From positions 47,501 through 111,500 of the forward strand of contig JABUQX010004464.1 in assembly GCA_015478945.1 (NCBI GenBank): a DNA stretch of 64,000 nucleotides, written 5' to 3'. Within the stretch, counting starts at the first letter, position 1. Each line of letters starts with the position of its first letter. The translations under genes were made by a program, and so were the position numbers. The stretch comes from Trachelipus rathkii. Lineage: Eukaryota > Arthropoda > Malacostraca > Isopoda > Trachelipodidae. Below the pieces are notes generated by a model that saw only the letters and a program-made list of their open reading frames with translations, was not told the origin of the DNA and searched no databases. Shown here piece by piece: positions 1 to 10,470 of this stretch.

Positions 1-40
1 AATTAATTTAGTCATATATATATAATATAGATATATATAT

Positions 41-74
<34 letters not shown>

Positions 75-146
75 TATATATATTATATATATATATAATA
101 TAATTAATATATATATTATATTATATATGATATATAAATAATATAT

Positions 147-193
<47 letters not shown>

Positions 194-462
194 TATATTA
201 TATATATATATATATATATATTTATTAATATATAATATATATATATATAATATATATATTATATATTTATATATATAATATATATATATAAATATATATA
301 TATATTATATATATTATATATATATTATATAGATATATAATATATTTTTTTAATAATATATATAATATATATATAAATTAATAATACTATATAATATAAT
401 ATATATAATATATATATATATTTAATATATAGATATATATATAATAGATATAATATATATAT

Positions 463-496
<34 letters not shown>

Positions 497-510
497 ATAA
501 TAATAAAAAT
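1..510. repeat. AT-rich simple repeat (TA)n, imperfect
   Basis: Almost pure alternating TA with scattered TTA, ATAA and GATA interruptions. It has no coding content. It borders the decayed gypsy element to its right and may have expanded at or near that element's edge. Confidence 0.95.
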
Positions 511-1021
511 AATAAAATTTTACCAAAAAGTATTATTATCTAAATTATGATAAATTTTTTGCAAAATGTTAATGCCCAGAGTGTCTAAAAAGACCACGGC
601 CGAAAAATCTTATGAAGGAGACGGGAATTTTTAAAAAAAATTTGGAAATAATATTTCTAGGACTAAAATAGACTATATATTTAAATTTTAAAAAAAAAAT
701 TTAAACTTTTTTATTTCGGGCATTAATGGGTTAATAAATACCTCGTCGGGAGATGAAAGGTGAGGGTCGGATACCCTTTTGATTAGGATATTCGTGCGGT
801 AGCACCTTAATTGGTTTAAAATTACCTAAATTATTTGGGAAAGATGGAGACTGCTACTATGTTAAGAAGGTCTTCTAGAAAGAAGGGAAGAAACTATGAG
901 GAGACTCTACAGATATGTTAGGTGTAGGAGGAGAGAAGATAATAGGAGAAACTTATGTGAAATGTGTCTCCTTAAAGAATAAGCTTGTAAAAGGATCAAA
1001 ACTTTGATCAGGAATATGCAC
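511..1021. other. Non-coding flank of the gypsy element, possibly LTR remnant
   Basis: About 500 bases of mixed sequence between the (TA)n tract and the 3' end of the minus-strand gypsy coding remnants. A 3' LTR would be expected here. I could not find a convincing TG...CA pair or a second copy of this sequence in the window, so an LTR is only inferred from position. The stretch at 840-960 is purine-rich on the plus strand. No ORF of interest was found. Confidence 0.4.
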
Positions 1022-1480
1022 CTAAGAATTATCCGAGGGAATTCTTTGGGATGTTTGTTGATGCTGAGAATGAGGAATGGGTCTCGGAAAAGAAGGAACA
1101 GAAGGATACAGTGAAGACTCAGGGGAAATAAGAGTCACATTCTGCTGTTGAACATTTTGTTGCGTCCGCTGTTCCGTGTTCACTGACGGAGACAACATTC
1201 TAGGTTGCACAATTTGTTGTTGTGCTTGTTGGTGTGCGTTTACAGGTGGGGGAGACATGGTTCGAACTAAAACATACTCAAGATCAATATTATCAGGAGC
1301 GGAAGCACGCCCTGGATCCTTTAATGGGCTCATAAGGTTTCAACACAAAGAAAGTGTATTTCCATCTGCTGATGATGGCATTGGAAGATTTTTTAGACTA
1401 TCTACATGAGATACAAATTCTTTATTGGTGATTAAACAACTTAGAAGATATTTATTATACTTCAGAACATTGATGGCTAA
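1022..1480 (-). pseudogene. Gypsy Pol C-terminal tail, Gln/Pro-rich
   Basis: The minus strand encodes a low-complexity tail rich in Gln, Pro and Ser, with several short QQ and QQQ runs, directly after the integrase C-terminal region. It carries no recognisable domain. Its position at the end of pol suggests a disordered extension of the polyprotein. The final 103 codons (1333-1022) are open and end in a stop at 1022. An in-frame break near 1333 separates them from the preceding integrase part. Nothing in the sequence assigns a function. Confidence 0.55.
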
Positions 1481-1489
1481 GTAAGGACC

Positions 1490-2260
1490 AGCCTATTTCT
1501 TGAAAAGTTTGGGAGAAAGGTCCGGAAGTTTAAGAGCAAGATTATTGACATAATCGCCTATGCGGATGGGTCTAAGTGGAACTTTTGAATGCTGTTGTTG
1601 GGAAATTCTAAACGTTTCCTTTTCTAACTTCTGACGAGTTAAATCGCAAATAGCGGCGGCACGTTCAGCCATTAACATTAAAGTCATATAACGTGATCTT
1701 TTAAAGGCTAAGGCTTGTTAACAAAGGGAGAAACGTAATTAAGAACTTCATAGGGTAATCTTCTAACATAAAATTTCGCAGCATTATCATAGACGAGAGC
1801 TCCAGGAACGGATTGGTGTAATATGACTCTATTTAGAAGGGTTTCTGCTACTACCTTCCAATCACGAGAAGAGAAGGTATATCTCTTAATATCTTGTAAG
1901 AGCTTCTTTAAAAATGAGGATATATTTAGCAACTGTCTATTTACCCTTAGGGAGTGGACCTAAGTGTCTAGATGGACTCTAGAAAATAATGAGAAGGGAA
2001 GAGAATAGAAATTTATTGTTACCGGATGTGGCTTAGAACTTTTCACTTTAATGCAAGAAGAGCATTGTGTACAGAAAAAAGAGATGTAAGCAGCTAATCT
2101 AGAAAAATTGTATAACTCTCTAGTTCTATGTTCAGTGCGTTCAGCACCTGGATTTCCAGCAGGTAGAGTGTTGTGATTAAAAAATATAACACTATATTTT
2201 AGAGATTCTGGAATTTCCAAAAAAAACATATTATTTCCAAGAGAGACATAATAAAGAAGA
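1490..2260 (-). pseudogene. Gypsy integrase, broken
   Basis: Integrase inserts the element's cDNA into host DNA. The N-terminal part (2229-1960, minus) has an HNH-like pair followed by a CTQCSSC cysteine pair, as in the HHCC zinc finger. It then reaches VHLDT, which fits the first catalytic Asp. The next fragment (1932-1708) contains VYDNAAKF, which fits the second catalytic Asp (family usual SDNGxxF). The third (1687-1493) has the C-terminal IRIGDYV and SPKLFKK motifs typical of gypsy integrase tails. At least two frame breaks separate these parts, and I did not see the catalytic Glu region clearly. Non-functional. Confidence 0.75.
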
Positions 2261-2321
2261 CCATTAACAATAAGGTGAGGTAGATAACTATCCGGATTAG
2301 GAGAATTTTCTACTTTCTTTA

Positions 2322-2951
2322 TTATTTCTGATAATCTAGGACAATTTCTTTGTTCTTGGAAAGAATTTCTTTAATGAAGAAGTAAATTTTGGTGTTAGGG
2401 AATGACAATTTTACGGGATTCTGAATTAGAGCAATGGGAGAAGAATCTTTATTGGATGTAAGTGTAGCAGGTGAAGATTTCCTTTTCTCTTCTTCTTTCG
2501 AACAGGGAGTATAATGGGTTCCAGAAATGGGGTGTCGACTAAGATAGTCGGGTGCTATATTTAACTTACCTTTAATGTAAATAAATTCAGGATTGAAAGA
2601 TTGAATTTTCAGATTCCGTCTTTCTAATCTACCAGTCAATTGTTTATGACGGAACGGATGGATAAGAGGAGCATGATCAGTATAGATCTTGAGAGGATAT
2701 CCAAAAATGATGGTCCTAAATTTGGTCAAAACATGTATATTAGCTAAAGCTTCCTTTTCAGTAACGCTGTAGTTCAATTCTGCTTTGTTCATCATTTTAG
2801 AAGTAAATGCCAATAATTTTTCTTTTCCATTTTCATCCAATTGAGTCAGAACAGTCCAAGGCTGTAAGTAAAAGCATCTGGGTTTAATAAGAAAGGCTTG
2901 GTGTAATCTGGTAAAGATAGAGCAGGATCTAGAAGCAGAAGTTTCTTTCAA
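2322..2951 (-). pseudogene. Gypsy RNase H domain
   Basis: A 209-codon minus-strand reading frame matches the RNase H module of Ty3/gypsy Pol, which degrades the RNA strand during reverse transcription. Diagnostic pieces are LLAFTSKMMNKAELNYSVTEKEALA, here cited only as its core 'AELNYSVTEKEALA', then 'IYTDHAPLI' carrying a conserved Asp, and 'APDYLSRHP' near the end. The N-terminal catalytic Asp region looks damaged ('WTVLTQLDENGKEK'). It is the longest uninterrupted gypsy fragment here. It lies directly upstream, in element order, of the integrase pieces and downstream of the RT fragment. Confidence 0.8.
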
Positions 2952-3130
2952 GTATCATATGCAGATTGCTGTTAATTTTGCCAAGAAAAGGGACATTCTT
3001 ATTTAGAATCAATATGAAGGGTTAGGTGTCTGAAATAATTGTAAAACCCGAGAACTGAGAGAACATCAGACACATTCTGAGATGTCTTGAAACCTTTTAT
3101 GGCTTCTAATTTGACAGGGTTTGGAGATAA

Positions 3131-3740
3131 TCATTTTTCACTTATTTTGAAACCATGGAAAGTAACACTGCTTTTAAAGAAGGAATACCTTTCCATTTTA
3201 ATTTTTAAATTGACCATCTTAAGAGTGTTAAAGACTTTAGACAAATGAGAGTAATGAGCTGGAATATCTTTACTGAAGATAAGGATATTGTCTATAAACA
3301 ATAGAGAGACTACTCCTAGCAAACCTGATAGGGGCATTTCCATCGTGCGGCTAAATACAGAAGGGCTCGACGTGGTACCCTGGAGTATGCGTACCATCTG
3401 GTAATGTCTTTTAGCAGTGTACCAGAGGGTAATGTCTTTTAGCAGTGGAGAAGAGAGTAAGGGGACGAGACGTCTCCTCTACTAATAAATGCGAAAAACC
3501 GCTAAGTAAATCAATCGATGAGAATACGTGCGCACCACCAATCAGTGAAAGAGATTCCCTAATATTCGGTTATGGAAACCTATCTGGTATTGTCAAAGAA
3601 TTTGACTTACGATGGTCGACGACTACTATCATTTTTTCATCTGAATTTTTGGAATTAATAGAATAGGAGATGAGCTGGCTGAAACACTAGCTTCTATATA
3701 CCTTTTTGCAAAACTATCTTGAACCCACTCATCAAAAATT
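3131..3740 (-). pseudogene. Gypsy reverse transcriptase, broken by a 28-bp duplication
   Basis: The reverse transcriptase core is recognisable from an upstream 'IDLLSGF' (motif A) and, in the 3397-3131 fragment, 'TTSSPSVFSRTM' followed by 'FIDNILIFSKD', the catalytic motif (family usual F/YxDDI). The second catalytic Asp is Asn. A 28-bp direct tandem duplication (3401-3428 and 3429 onward) shifts the frame between these parts. Further stops lie near 3560-3660. The pre-RT region sits immediately upstream in element order and RNase H downstream. Clearly inactive. Confidence 0.75.
3401..3456. repeat. 28-bp tandem duplication inside gypsy RT
   Basis: The 19-base string gtaatgtcttttagcagtg starts at 3401 and again at 3429, a period of 28. 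Since 28 is not a multiple of three, the duplication by itself would shift the RT frame. Confidence 0.85.
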
Positions 3741-3745
3741 TCAAG

Positions 3746-4414
3746 TTATTTGTGAGGTAACCTATAAGGGCTAGTATACACGTAAGGAAGATTTCCTACT
3801 AGGAGTTTTATAGAAAATTTATTTAAAGTGCATAGGCAAACAGGATCGTCGGCTAATGCTATAGATTCTCTATTTTTCACTAAGAAGGAGAGCATATCTT
3901 CTAGTTGAAAAGCATTTTTCAAAACATTTTTGTTAGAGTCTTTACTAGATTCACAGAGTAGAATTTCTCGATAAATTTCTTTGATCTGTGAATGAGAAAG
4001 GTTCTTAGAAAAGGTGACAGTATTTACTATATGCGCTTCAGAAAATTCTTCATGATTTTTGAAAAGAAGATGCGATGCCATCTTAAGAGAAGTTGGATTA
4101 TCAAAGGTGACAGGATCTTCACCTAAGTTCACTAATTCTAGTAAAATTTTCCCTTGGGAACAAGTGGAAAGAGTATTTCCAAAGAAGAGAGTGCCAGAAA
4201 ATAGAAAGTCTTTTCTATTTTCTGTGATAAAAGCCATGTTCTTCGGAGGAGATGCTCGGATATCAGACTCAACTTTGACTGGAAGGATGCACCTTGAATA
4301 AGGTAATATTTCCACTGTAGACAAAGAATATACGTTGTAAGACTTACTCTCATCTATCTTGAAATTTGAGGCTTCTGAAATGATATTAGAAAATACATTC
4401 CATGGATTTTGCAT
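3746..4414 (-). pseudogene. Gypsy pre-RT (protease-RT connection) region
   Basis: A 222-codon minus-strand frame ends in 'YTSPYRLPHK', which matches the Pro-Tyr-Arg-Leu-Pro motif that sits at the start of RT in Ty3/gypsy Pol. Its upstream part ('ILPYSRCILPVKV', 'GKILLELVNLGEDPV') is the beta-rich region that commonly lies between protease and RT. The domain has no catalytic residues. It stays open for its full length but is followed by stops before the RT core. It is consistent in position and strand with the neighbouring protease and RT remnants. Confidence 0.7.
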
Positions 4415-4545
4415 TTCTTGTCTGTGGAAAAATTTTGAAGACTATCTCTTTATAAATCAGAATAGTCCTGAAAAGGAAAAGAGAATCTCTTTGTAGGTCT
4501 TGTTGAAGACGGAGGAATGTCATGTGATGATGCTTGGAAAAGCAT

Positions 4546-5640
4546 TTATTTATCAGAAGCATTAGTAAGTGGAAAGGATAAAGAGCGAGCAGCTAGAGGC
4601 ATCTGCCTAGAAGAACCTAATCTAACTTTTCTTATTTCCTGGGAATTAACCCTTTTATTATTGCAGTGAGCAAATAGTATTTGGTGGTTATAAATTACCT
4701 TCTCTAACGCAAGACCTCTTGAAGGGCTTTTCATAACATCCATATCATCCTGGCGAGGAGAATAGTAATTAGCTAATATTGTACAGTGTTCAGATATTGT
4801 TTCATCTGAAATCCTTTTATACTTAATTGTAAAGGAATGATTAGGAGACAAATTATTGTTTGTTACTCCCTTAGAATGCTCTGGAACAGACTCATTCGAA
4901 CGGCGACCTCCTGGAACAGGAGTGCCTTGGTCAAAATATCCATGAAATGGCTTATTTTGAGAGGGGGAGAGTCTTTGAAAAAGAACTTCTCCTTTTGAAT
5001 GCTCTGAATCAGAGGCATTAATGTGACAATCTCCTAGAACAGGAGTGCCTTCCCTGACATTACTTTGAAAAGGCTTATGTGAGACTTGAGATGTTCCTAA
5101 ATTACCTTGCAGAGGCTTATTTAAGATTTAGGAGTTTCCTAAGTTACCTTGTAAAGGATTATTTAAGACTTGAGGGTTTCTTAAATTACCTTGTAAAGGC
5201 TTATTTAAGATTTAAGAGTTGCTCAAATTACTTTGTGTAGGCTTATTTAAGATTTGAATGTTACTTAAATTACCTTGTAAAGGCTTATTTAGGACTTGAG
5301 AGTGTCTTCGTAGAAGTGCCTCTCTATTTTGACCTCCAGGAACAGGGGTATTTATACTCATATGTCCTTGAATAGGAGCATTTGGGTTTGGTGAAAAATG
5401 AACTCTCGGATGTATTTTCACCATGCTACTGTTAGTAGGATGTCCAGTAATAGGTACCTTTAATAACTCCTCATGAGGGGAGCTATTGTGTGAATTAAAA
5501 TTTTGAAGTGTTTGTGAATAATTACGGTGGGCATCGGTAGTGTGAATAGTGTTATGTAAAGAATAATCAGACCTATTCGGAATGTTTACTTTATTAACAC
5601 TCTTTTGTATTGAACTTGTTCTAGTTCTTGTGTCTATTAC
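4546..5640 (-). pseudogene. Gypsy linker region with repeated peptide
   Basis: The minus strand between protease and the pre-RT region encodes a variable, poorly conserved stretch in several frames (4851-4546 and 5640-5212). It contains recurring short words PVPGG and NKPLQGNL. The repeated unit is annotated separately. The PVPGG word occurs near 4905, 5035 and 5335, which suggests a larger degenerate repeat module. No known domain was recognised. Such linkers differ greatly between elements, and this one is interrupted by stops near 5212 and 4860. Confidence 0.55.
5060..5311 (-). repeat. 42-bp tandem repeat, six copies (14-residue peptide repeat)
   Basis: Six head-to-tail copies of a 42-base unit start at about 5060, 5102, 5144, 5186, 5228 and 5270. 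On the plus strand each begins attac(c/t)ttg and contains ggcttattt. On the minus strand the 42-base length preserves frame and encodes a 14-residue repeat of the form LNKPLQGNLxxxQx. Copies differ at several positions, so the array is old. It lies between protease and RT of the gypsy element. Confidence 0.85.
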
Positions 5641-6230
5641 CTGAAGAGGTATGTCATAGACTTTACTTTCTTTGTCATAGAGATGTATTTTATAATGATA
5701 TAAATTTATCGTAAGAGCTAAAATTTGTAGACCATCAGTCCCTAATAACATATCTAAAGGGAAGGATATATCATTACTCACAACGTAAAAATTCCCAAAG
5801 AAGGTTATTTTATTTATAGTTAATTTTAATTCAGTACGACCATGTACTTTTAACTCTTGTTCTGAAATAGATTTTAGACTATATCTGAAGGATACAAGAC
5901 TAGATTATTTTTTAGTTCAGGAGAACTACATAAATTTTGGAAGAGTCGGTGCCGGATAACACTCTTTGTAAATCCACTATCAAGTAGTGCTGTTGTAGCA
6001 AGTATAGTAGTGTAGTTAGACGTTATATGAAGGGAAAGACCAAATAACACTCCAATTCTCTTGTGAGGAGTAGTTGTAAGCATATATGATGGAAGTAAGT
6101 TTACTTCACTTGTTAAGAAGGATATATGATTAGTATCTTGGGAAGATATTAATGGTAGAATACTCTCAGTAATGACTTCGAAAGAATTTGGGCAGTTAGA
6201 AACTGAAGTCAAATTTCTAACGTTCTTCAA
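5640..6230 (-). pseudogene. Gypsy aspartic protease remnant
   Basis: The minus strand carries 'TALLDSGFTKSVI' with the DSG active-site triad encoded at 5981-5973, as expected for a retroelement aspartic protease that matures the polyprotein. About 65 codons downstream, in a different frame (5781 onward), 'LDMLLGTDGLQIL' fits the C-terminal ILGxDxL motif. The two are separated by frame changes and stops around 5780-5880. Normal proteases of this type are about 100-130 residues, which fits the span once the breaks are allowed for. Non-functional. Confidence 0.7.
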
Positions 6231-6359
6231 AAAGGAGTCACATCATTCGGGGGGACATATATCTAAGCTTCATATTGTGAGTGTGGAGAGTAATCTGATT
6301 GTACTGGAGTGTATGTTATATTTTTTTGCTCAAATTCTGGAGGAACTTGAGTTTCATCT

Positions 6360-6900
6360 ATGATACCTACGTGTTGTCTACTATAAGCTTGACGAGGGAC
6401 ATACACAGAAGCAGAAGGTGGTCTTTGAGAAGGACGAGGAATATATGTATTAGCAAAATCTCCTTAAGGATGACGATGGACGTATACATTAGAAAATTGT
6501 CCTTGAGGAGGACGAGAAAATATACATTAGAAGATGAGTAATAGTTTTGAGGAGGCACAGAAGAAGAAATTGACTTTTTCTTTCCCTTACTCTTCTTTCC
6601 TCTCTCCTTAGTATCTAACCTGGTAGGTTTTTCTCTATTACTACTCCTACCCTATGGAGGTAAGTTTTTCACCCTTCATAAAGCTCTGGAATGGGCAAAA
6701 CCCCAGGTAGTATTTGCACAGGCTGGCAAGAGCCTTGCTTGTAGTATTCCCTACAAATAGAGCAATATTCTAGATACCTACACCATTGAGTAGATTGCCC
6801 ATAGCGTTCACATCTAAAACACTTGGGGTTATTATCCCTTTGGTTTTTGGGATTCACACTTGCATACTTTTGGGAAGATACATGAGTGGGGTGGTTCGAC
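6360..6900 (-). pseudogene. Gypsy gag remnant with zinc knuckle
   Basis: The 6857-6669 minus fragment contains 'CFRCERYGQSTQWCRYL' followed by 'CSICREYYKQGSC', a cysteine-rich arrangement resembling gag nucleocapsid knuckles that bind element RNA. After it, in element order, comes a Pro/Arg/Tyr-rich segment (about 6540-6380) in which a PRPxQ-like word recurs. The gag matrix and capsid parts are not recognisable, and the (TA)n tract at 6950 lies where they would be expected. Frame breaks separate the knuckle from the Pro-rich part. Confidence 0.6.
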
Positions 6901-6944
6901 CCCAGAGGAGGAATGTTTTCTTTACTTTCTCGTAATAGTTCTTA

Positions 6945-7045
6945 TGTTTCAATAATATATTATATATATTATATATATAATATGATATATATTATATAAA
7001 TATATAAATATATCAAATTATATACAAATAAATTATATATATATA

Positions 7046-7098
<53 letters not shown>
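6945..7098. repeat. (TA)n tract
   Basis: An imperfect then nearly perfect TA repeat truncates the 5' side of the gypsy element. Confidence 0.95.
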
Positions 7099-7101
<3 letters not shown>

Positions 7102-7249
7102 AATGAAATTATTTTGGCTTCGTAATACTTCGGTAAACAAAAATTTTACAATCTTGGGCTGTCGTCATGAAATTTGTTCTCTAGTCTCAACAATGAAGAA
7201 AAAAAAATAATTTATATAATAAATAAAATTTTTCATATTATTTTTAATT

Positions 7250-7390
7250 ATTATTATTATTATTACTATTCTTCTTCTTCTTCTTCTTCTTCTTCTTTCT
7301 TCTCTCTCTTCTTCTCTTCTCTTCTTCTTCTTCTTCTTTCTTCTTCTTTCTTCTTCTTTTCTTCTTCTTCTCTTCTTCTTCTTCTTCTTG
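7250..7390. repeat. (ATT)n/(CTT)n compound microsatellite, SINE tail
   Basis: About 20 bp of ATT repeats are followed by about 125 bp of CTT/CTTTT repeats on the plus strand. Read on the minus strand this is an (AAG)n tail directly 3' of the SINE body, the usual place for a simple-repeat tail. The poly-Ser/Leu and Lys/Arg/Glu frames through it are simple-repeat translation artefacts. Confidence 0.9.
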
Positions 7391-7508
7391 TAAATGAATG
7401 AGTCACAGGAGATTTTACTCTCCATCAGCGGGATTCGAACATTGGACACCGCGTCACAGTGTTAACAATAACCGGATGCTCTAACCAATAGGCCATCCAC
7501 GTCCCCCA
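7391..7508 (-). mobile_element. tRNA-derived SINE
   Basis: On the minus strand the head begins gggggacgtgg near 7507. It carries an A-box-like segment (7495-7478, tggcctattggttagagc) and a B box (7440-7430, GTTCGAATCCC) 55 bases further on, as in RNA polymerase III internal promoters. After the tRNA-like head there are about 30 bases of unrelated body (7420-7391), then an (AAG)n tail. The head's two ends do not pair as an acceptor stem, and no CCA-proximal complement is present. A SINE is therefore favoured over a functional tRNA gene. Confidence 0.75.
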
Positions 7509-7795
7509 AAAAAGAACGTTTCAAGCGTAGTTTTTAAAGCATCCGGTTTTCTCATCCCATAATTGCCTCGTAATTCAATGTGCTTAAGATTTTCCAGCAA
7601 TACTATATTTTTAAACACCAAATTGGAAGAAATTTGCAAGGATGAAACGTCTCTTTTGCTAATTTTTTTTGGAAAGTTTTTAAAAATTAAAAATTGTTTA
7701 TTTGCAAGGGATGGGTTCATTTGAATGACATTGGTGATGCAAGATTGGGTCGACCCTTGGACACAGAGGTTTACGGAAAATACACAGAGAGACAA
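7508..7795 (-). pseudogene. Unidentified ORF fragment, leucine-rich, abutting the SINE
   Basis: A minus-strand reading frame of about 95 codons ends inside the SINE head: its last codons (7507-7481) are SINE sequence. Its middle part has spaced leucines and asparagines ('LVFKNIVLLENLKHIELRGN') loosely resembling one or two leucine-rich repeats. I do not recognise the protein, and one or two repeats are too few to be certain. It could be a fragment of a host gene truncated by SINE insertion or a chance frame. The overlapping minus frame 7892-7698 is an alternative. Confidence 0.25.
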
Positions 7796-7839
7796 TTGCT
7801 AAGAAACAGTTTTTTTCGAGAAGGTCCAAGTCCTCGCTC

Positions 7840-8420
7840 GATATGTGCGAAATTAAATCGGTATCTTTTAACGCAAGAAGTATCCGGAACAAAATAAATG
7901 AATTTAAAGCTACTGTTTACATAGAAAATTACGATATAATTACAATTAATGAAACATGGTTTTGGTAACTTTAAAGATCAGTGATTTTGTTTCGAATTTA
8001 AATTAATGGTATAAATTATACTTCAATGTAGATAACAATAATAAGGAAGGGTGGCGTTATGATACATAAAAATATATATTCTGAAACTACTCAGCTGGAA
8101 CTAGCTGATACTAATGTACTTTATATACTTGGTGTTAAAAGTAGAAAAACATCGGAATATAAAATTGAACTTAACCGTCCACCGTCCTCACAATCAGTAA
8201 TATATGTAGCTTTGTACAAAGAATTGAGAAGAGTCTCAGTAAGATTCACAATAATTTTAGGAGACTTTAAACTGCCCAAAAATTCGACTGATAATTACTT
8301 GGGATGCAGATCCAGAAGGAAAGCGATTACTTAAATTCTTAAGAGATATAAACCCAGTTCAGTGCCCAAGAGAACTACCGGAGCAATATTGTAGACCTAT
8401 TAATAGTAAGTCACTCGAGC
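7840..8420 (+). pseudogene. LINE endonuclease (APE-like) remnant, CR1/jockey-like
   Basis: The plus strand encodes the start of an APE-type endonuclease that nicks target DNA for LINE insertion. 'SFNARSIRNKINEF' begins at 7864, followed by 'YDIITINETWF' with the conserved Glu-Thr-Trp at 7951. After a break, 8059-8334 continues with 'GVMIHKNI', 'NRPPSSQS' and 'RFTIILGDFKLPK', matching the GDFN motif with Asn replaced by Lys. At least two frame changes separate the parts. Recognition rests on motif memory of a LINE family common in arthropods. The RT part follows at 9.3 kb. Confidence 0.75.
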
Positions 8421-9330
8421 ACATGAAGGAAAGCCACAAGCCATCAAACCCACTGCTAAAAGTGCTATTAACAGAGAATAATAAGCTTTTAATATTGAAA
8501 ACAAAATACGCACAATTACTTGAAATTTTCAGGATTTTAAAGAAACGCCAATTTTAACTGGCTTAAAAGAACAGTTTACCTCCCCTATGGACTGGATAAG
8601 TTTATCAACAGGAAAATGGTTACAAATGTAATGTGGGATTATGTTTCTTTACAAATATTTAAAGACAAAGAAAAAAACATTTTGGTTCAGATAAAATGAG
8701 CTAACTTACAAATTCAAGCCAAGATGGTGGATTGAAGATAGTTATAGCCATTCAGGCTGTTAGGTAGAAAATAGGGGCATATAAATTTGTGACCCCGTCT
8801 CCTTCTGTGGAAAATAATAATAGTTACATAGGTTGTAGGCGAAATTGCAAACGATTAATTAGATATTATAAACGAATCTATGAAATTAATATTGCCGGGG
8901 AGAGTGAAATTAATCTTAAAAAGTTTTACAATTCTGTTAATAAAAAAAGTTCCATTAAGGAAATTGAACCATTACTGGACATTGATGGAAATTTAAACTC
9001 AAACATTGCTGATGTGGCAAACATTCTAACTATGTTTTCTCCATAGTTTTTACGAAGAGAATCTAGATAGTATGCCTAACATGAAAGAAATAAGGAATTT
9101 TCATGCAAACAACATTTTAGATACATTTTGAAATTCTAGAAGAGGGTTGCTTTCCAGTGTGACTAAATATTAATAAATAAATCACCTTTGGACCAGATTG
9201 ATACTATCCAATGAATCTCAAAATTTGGAAAGACATTATTATGAAACCTTTGGGCAATGCTTTTCAATAATCTTAAGGAAGGAATATTCCTTCATTGGTT
9301 TCAAAAAAAGCTTATAACTCCCATTTTTAA
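8421..9330 (+). pseudogene. LINE endonuclease-RT connector, heavily decayed
   Basis: This stretch lies between the endonuclease and RT remnants on the same strand and has the expected length for the connector of a CR1/jockey-like LINE. The 8789-9046 frame ('NNNSYIGCRRNCKRLIRYYKRIYEIN', cited in part as 'YIGCRRNCKRLIRYYKR') is basic and ends with 'DVANILTMFSP', reminiscent of the pre-RT segment in which residues before 'FF.SVF' are conserved. No catalytic motif is expected here. It has several stops and frame shifts. Confidence 0.55.
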
Positions 9331-9895
9331 AAAAAGGAGATCGTTAAGCTGTCGAATAACTACAGACCAATTAGCTTGTCTTCTATAGTTGGTAACACTT
9401 TTGAAGCAATACTAACTAATAAGGTTAGTTGCACATCTTGCTCAAGAATACCCAATACGTTTTTAGAAGAAAAATAGATTCATGCCTTAACAAATTTGCT
9501 GAATTTTTATTGTTGTATTAACATGTGAGTTAATTATAAATCCTTCGATGTCATTTACTTAGACTTTTAAAAGGCATTTGATTGATACCGTCCCTCTTCA
9601 AAGATTATTGGAAAAGCTTAGAGTTCAGGTATTCGAGCTAAGTCTCTAAGATTAGATTTAAAAAATTGGGATGGATCGAACACAACGAGTCGTTATCAAT
9701 GGTGGAATGCTCAGATTGACGAATGTTACTAGTGGTTACCCCAAGGATCTGTCCTGGGTCCAATACTGTTAATTATATATGTAAATGACATAGTTGACGA
9801 AAAAATAAGGCAATTATTTCGGAAATTTTTATGATACGAAACTTGGAAATCGCATATATTGTGAAAAAGATTCGGAACTAAAACGGGAATAGGTG
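9331..9895 (+). pseudogene. LINE reverse transcriptase, N-terminal half, broken
   Basis: Clear non-LTR RT motifs occur in order on the plus strand: 'LSNNYRPISLSS' (about 9349), 'DVIYLDF' plus 'KAFD' with an intervening stop (about 9548-9585, motif A), and 'PQGSVLGPILLIIYVNDI' (about 9739-9792, motif B region). A final 'YDTKLGNRI' corresponds to the FADDTKIGNR catalytic segment but with the first part of the DD motif missing. The copy then loses similarity at about 9895. Frames change at least three times, so the gene is dead. Confidence 0.8.
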
Positions 9896-10100
9896 TTCTT
9901 TGTAGGTATATGGTTACCGAATTGCGATGGAATGTAAGTCGAAAATGACGTACCGTCACAATTGTCTTTATGAGTCATTACTGAGTTCATGCTGAACAGG
10001 AAAAACGTGAAAATATATTAATGTTCTCGCTGAGAATTGTTGTAGTTTGCTCGCAGTTACAGAGTTGTTTTTCAGTGTAAAGGTTGTGTCTGTGAGTGGT
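9896..10100. other. Unassigned sequence between LINE and (TA)n
   Basis: About 200 bases of unique sequence with no ORF. It may be the 5' flank of the zinc-finger element that begins at 10471. I see no terminal repeat or other element boundary that would confirm this. Confidence 0.4.
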
Positions 10101-10146
10101 TAGTATTTTTTAATATATTATTATTATATATATATTAATATATATA

Positions 10147-10195
<49 letters not shown>

Positions 10196-10221
10196 TATTA
10201 ATATATATATATATATATATA

Positions 10222-10258
<37 letters not shown>

Positions 10259-10328
10259 TTATATATATATATACTATATTATAATATATATATATATATA
10301 TATAATATATATATATAATAATATAATA

Positions 10329-10359
<31 letters not shown>

Positions 10360-10430
10360 TATATATATAATATATATATATAGTATATAATATATATAAC
10401 TATATATAAATATATATATATTTCAGTTGC
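10101..10430. repeat. (TA)n tract
   Basis: About 330 bp of imperfect TA repeat upstream of the zinc-finger pseudogene. Confidence 0.95.
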
Positions 10431-10470
10431 ATTAATGTATTTAGTTTGTTCAGATATATATTAAAAAGTT

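Larger units (their letters stand above)
1022..6900 (-). mobile_element. Decayed Ty3/gypsy LTR retrotransposon
   Basis: Reading the minus strand from 6900 down to 1022, the remnants occur in Ty3/gypsy order: CCHC-like gag zinc knuckle, Pro-rich gag, aspartic protease (DSG), variable linker, pre-RT region, RT, RNase H, integrase zinc finger, integrase core and a Gln-rich tail. The integrase follows RNase H, which separates it from copia elements. Many stops and frame changes split it into roughly ten fragments, so it cannot make a polyprotein. Neither LTR nor a primer-binding site was identified. The 5' side ends in a (TA)n tract near 6950. The plus strand carries only antisense shadows. Confidence 0.85.

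Noticed and set aside
7165..7449. Poly-Ser/Lys/Arg frames on both strands
   Set aside because: They are translations of the (CTT)n and (ATT)n tail of the SINE.
7421..7508. Functional tRNA gene on the minus strand
   Set aside because: A and B boxes fit, but the acceptor ends do not pair, the anticodon arm is unclear, and a repeat tail follows; a SINE fits better.
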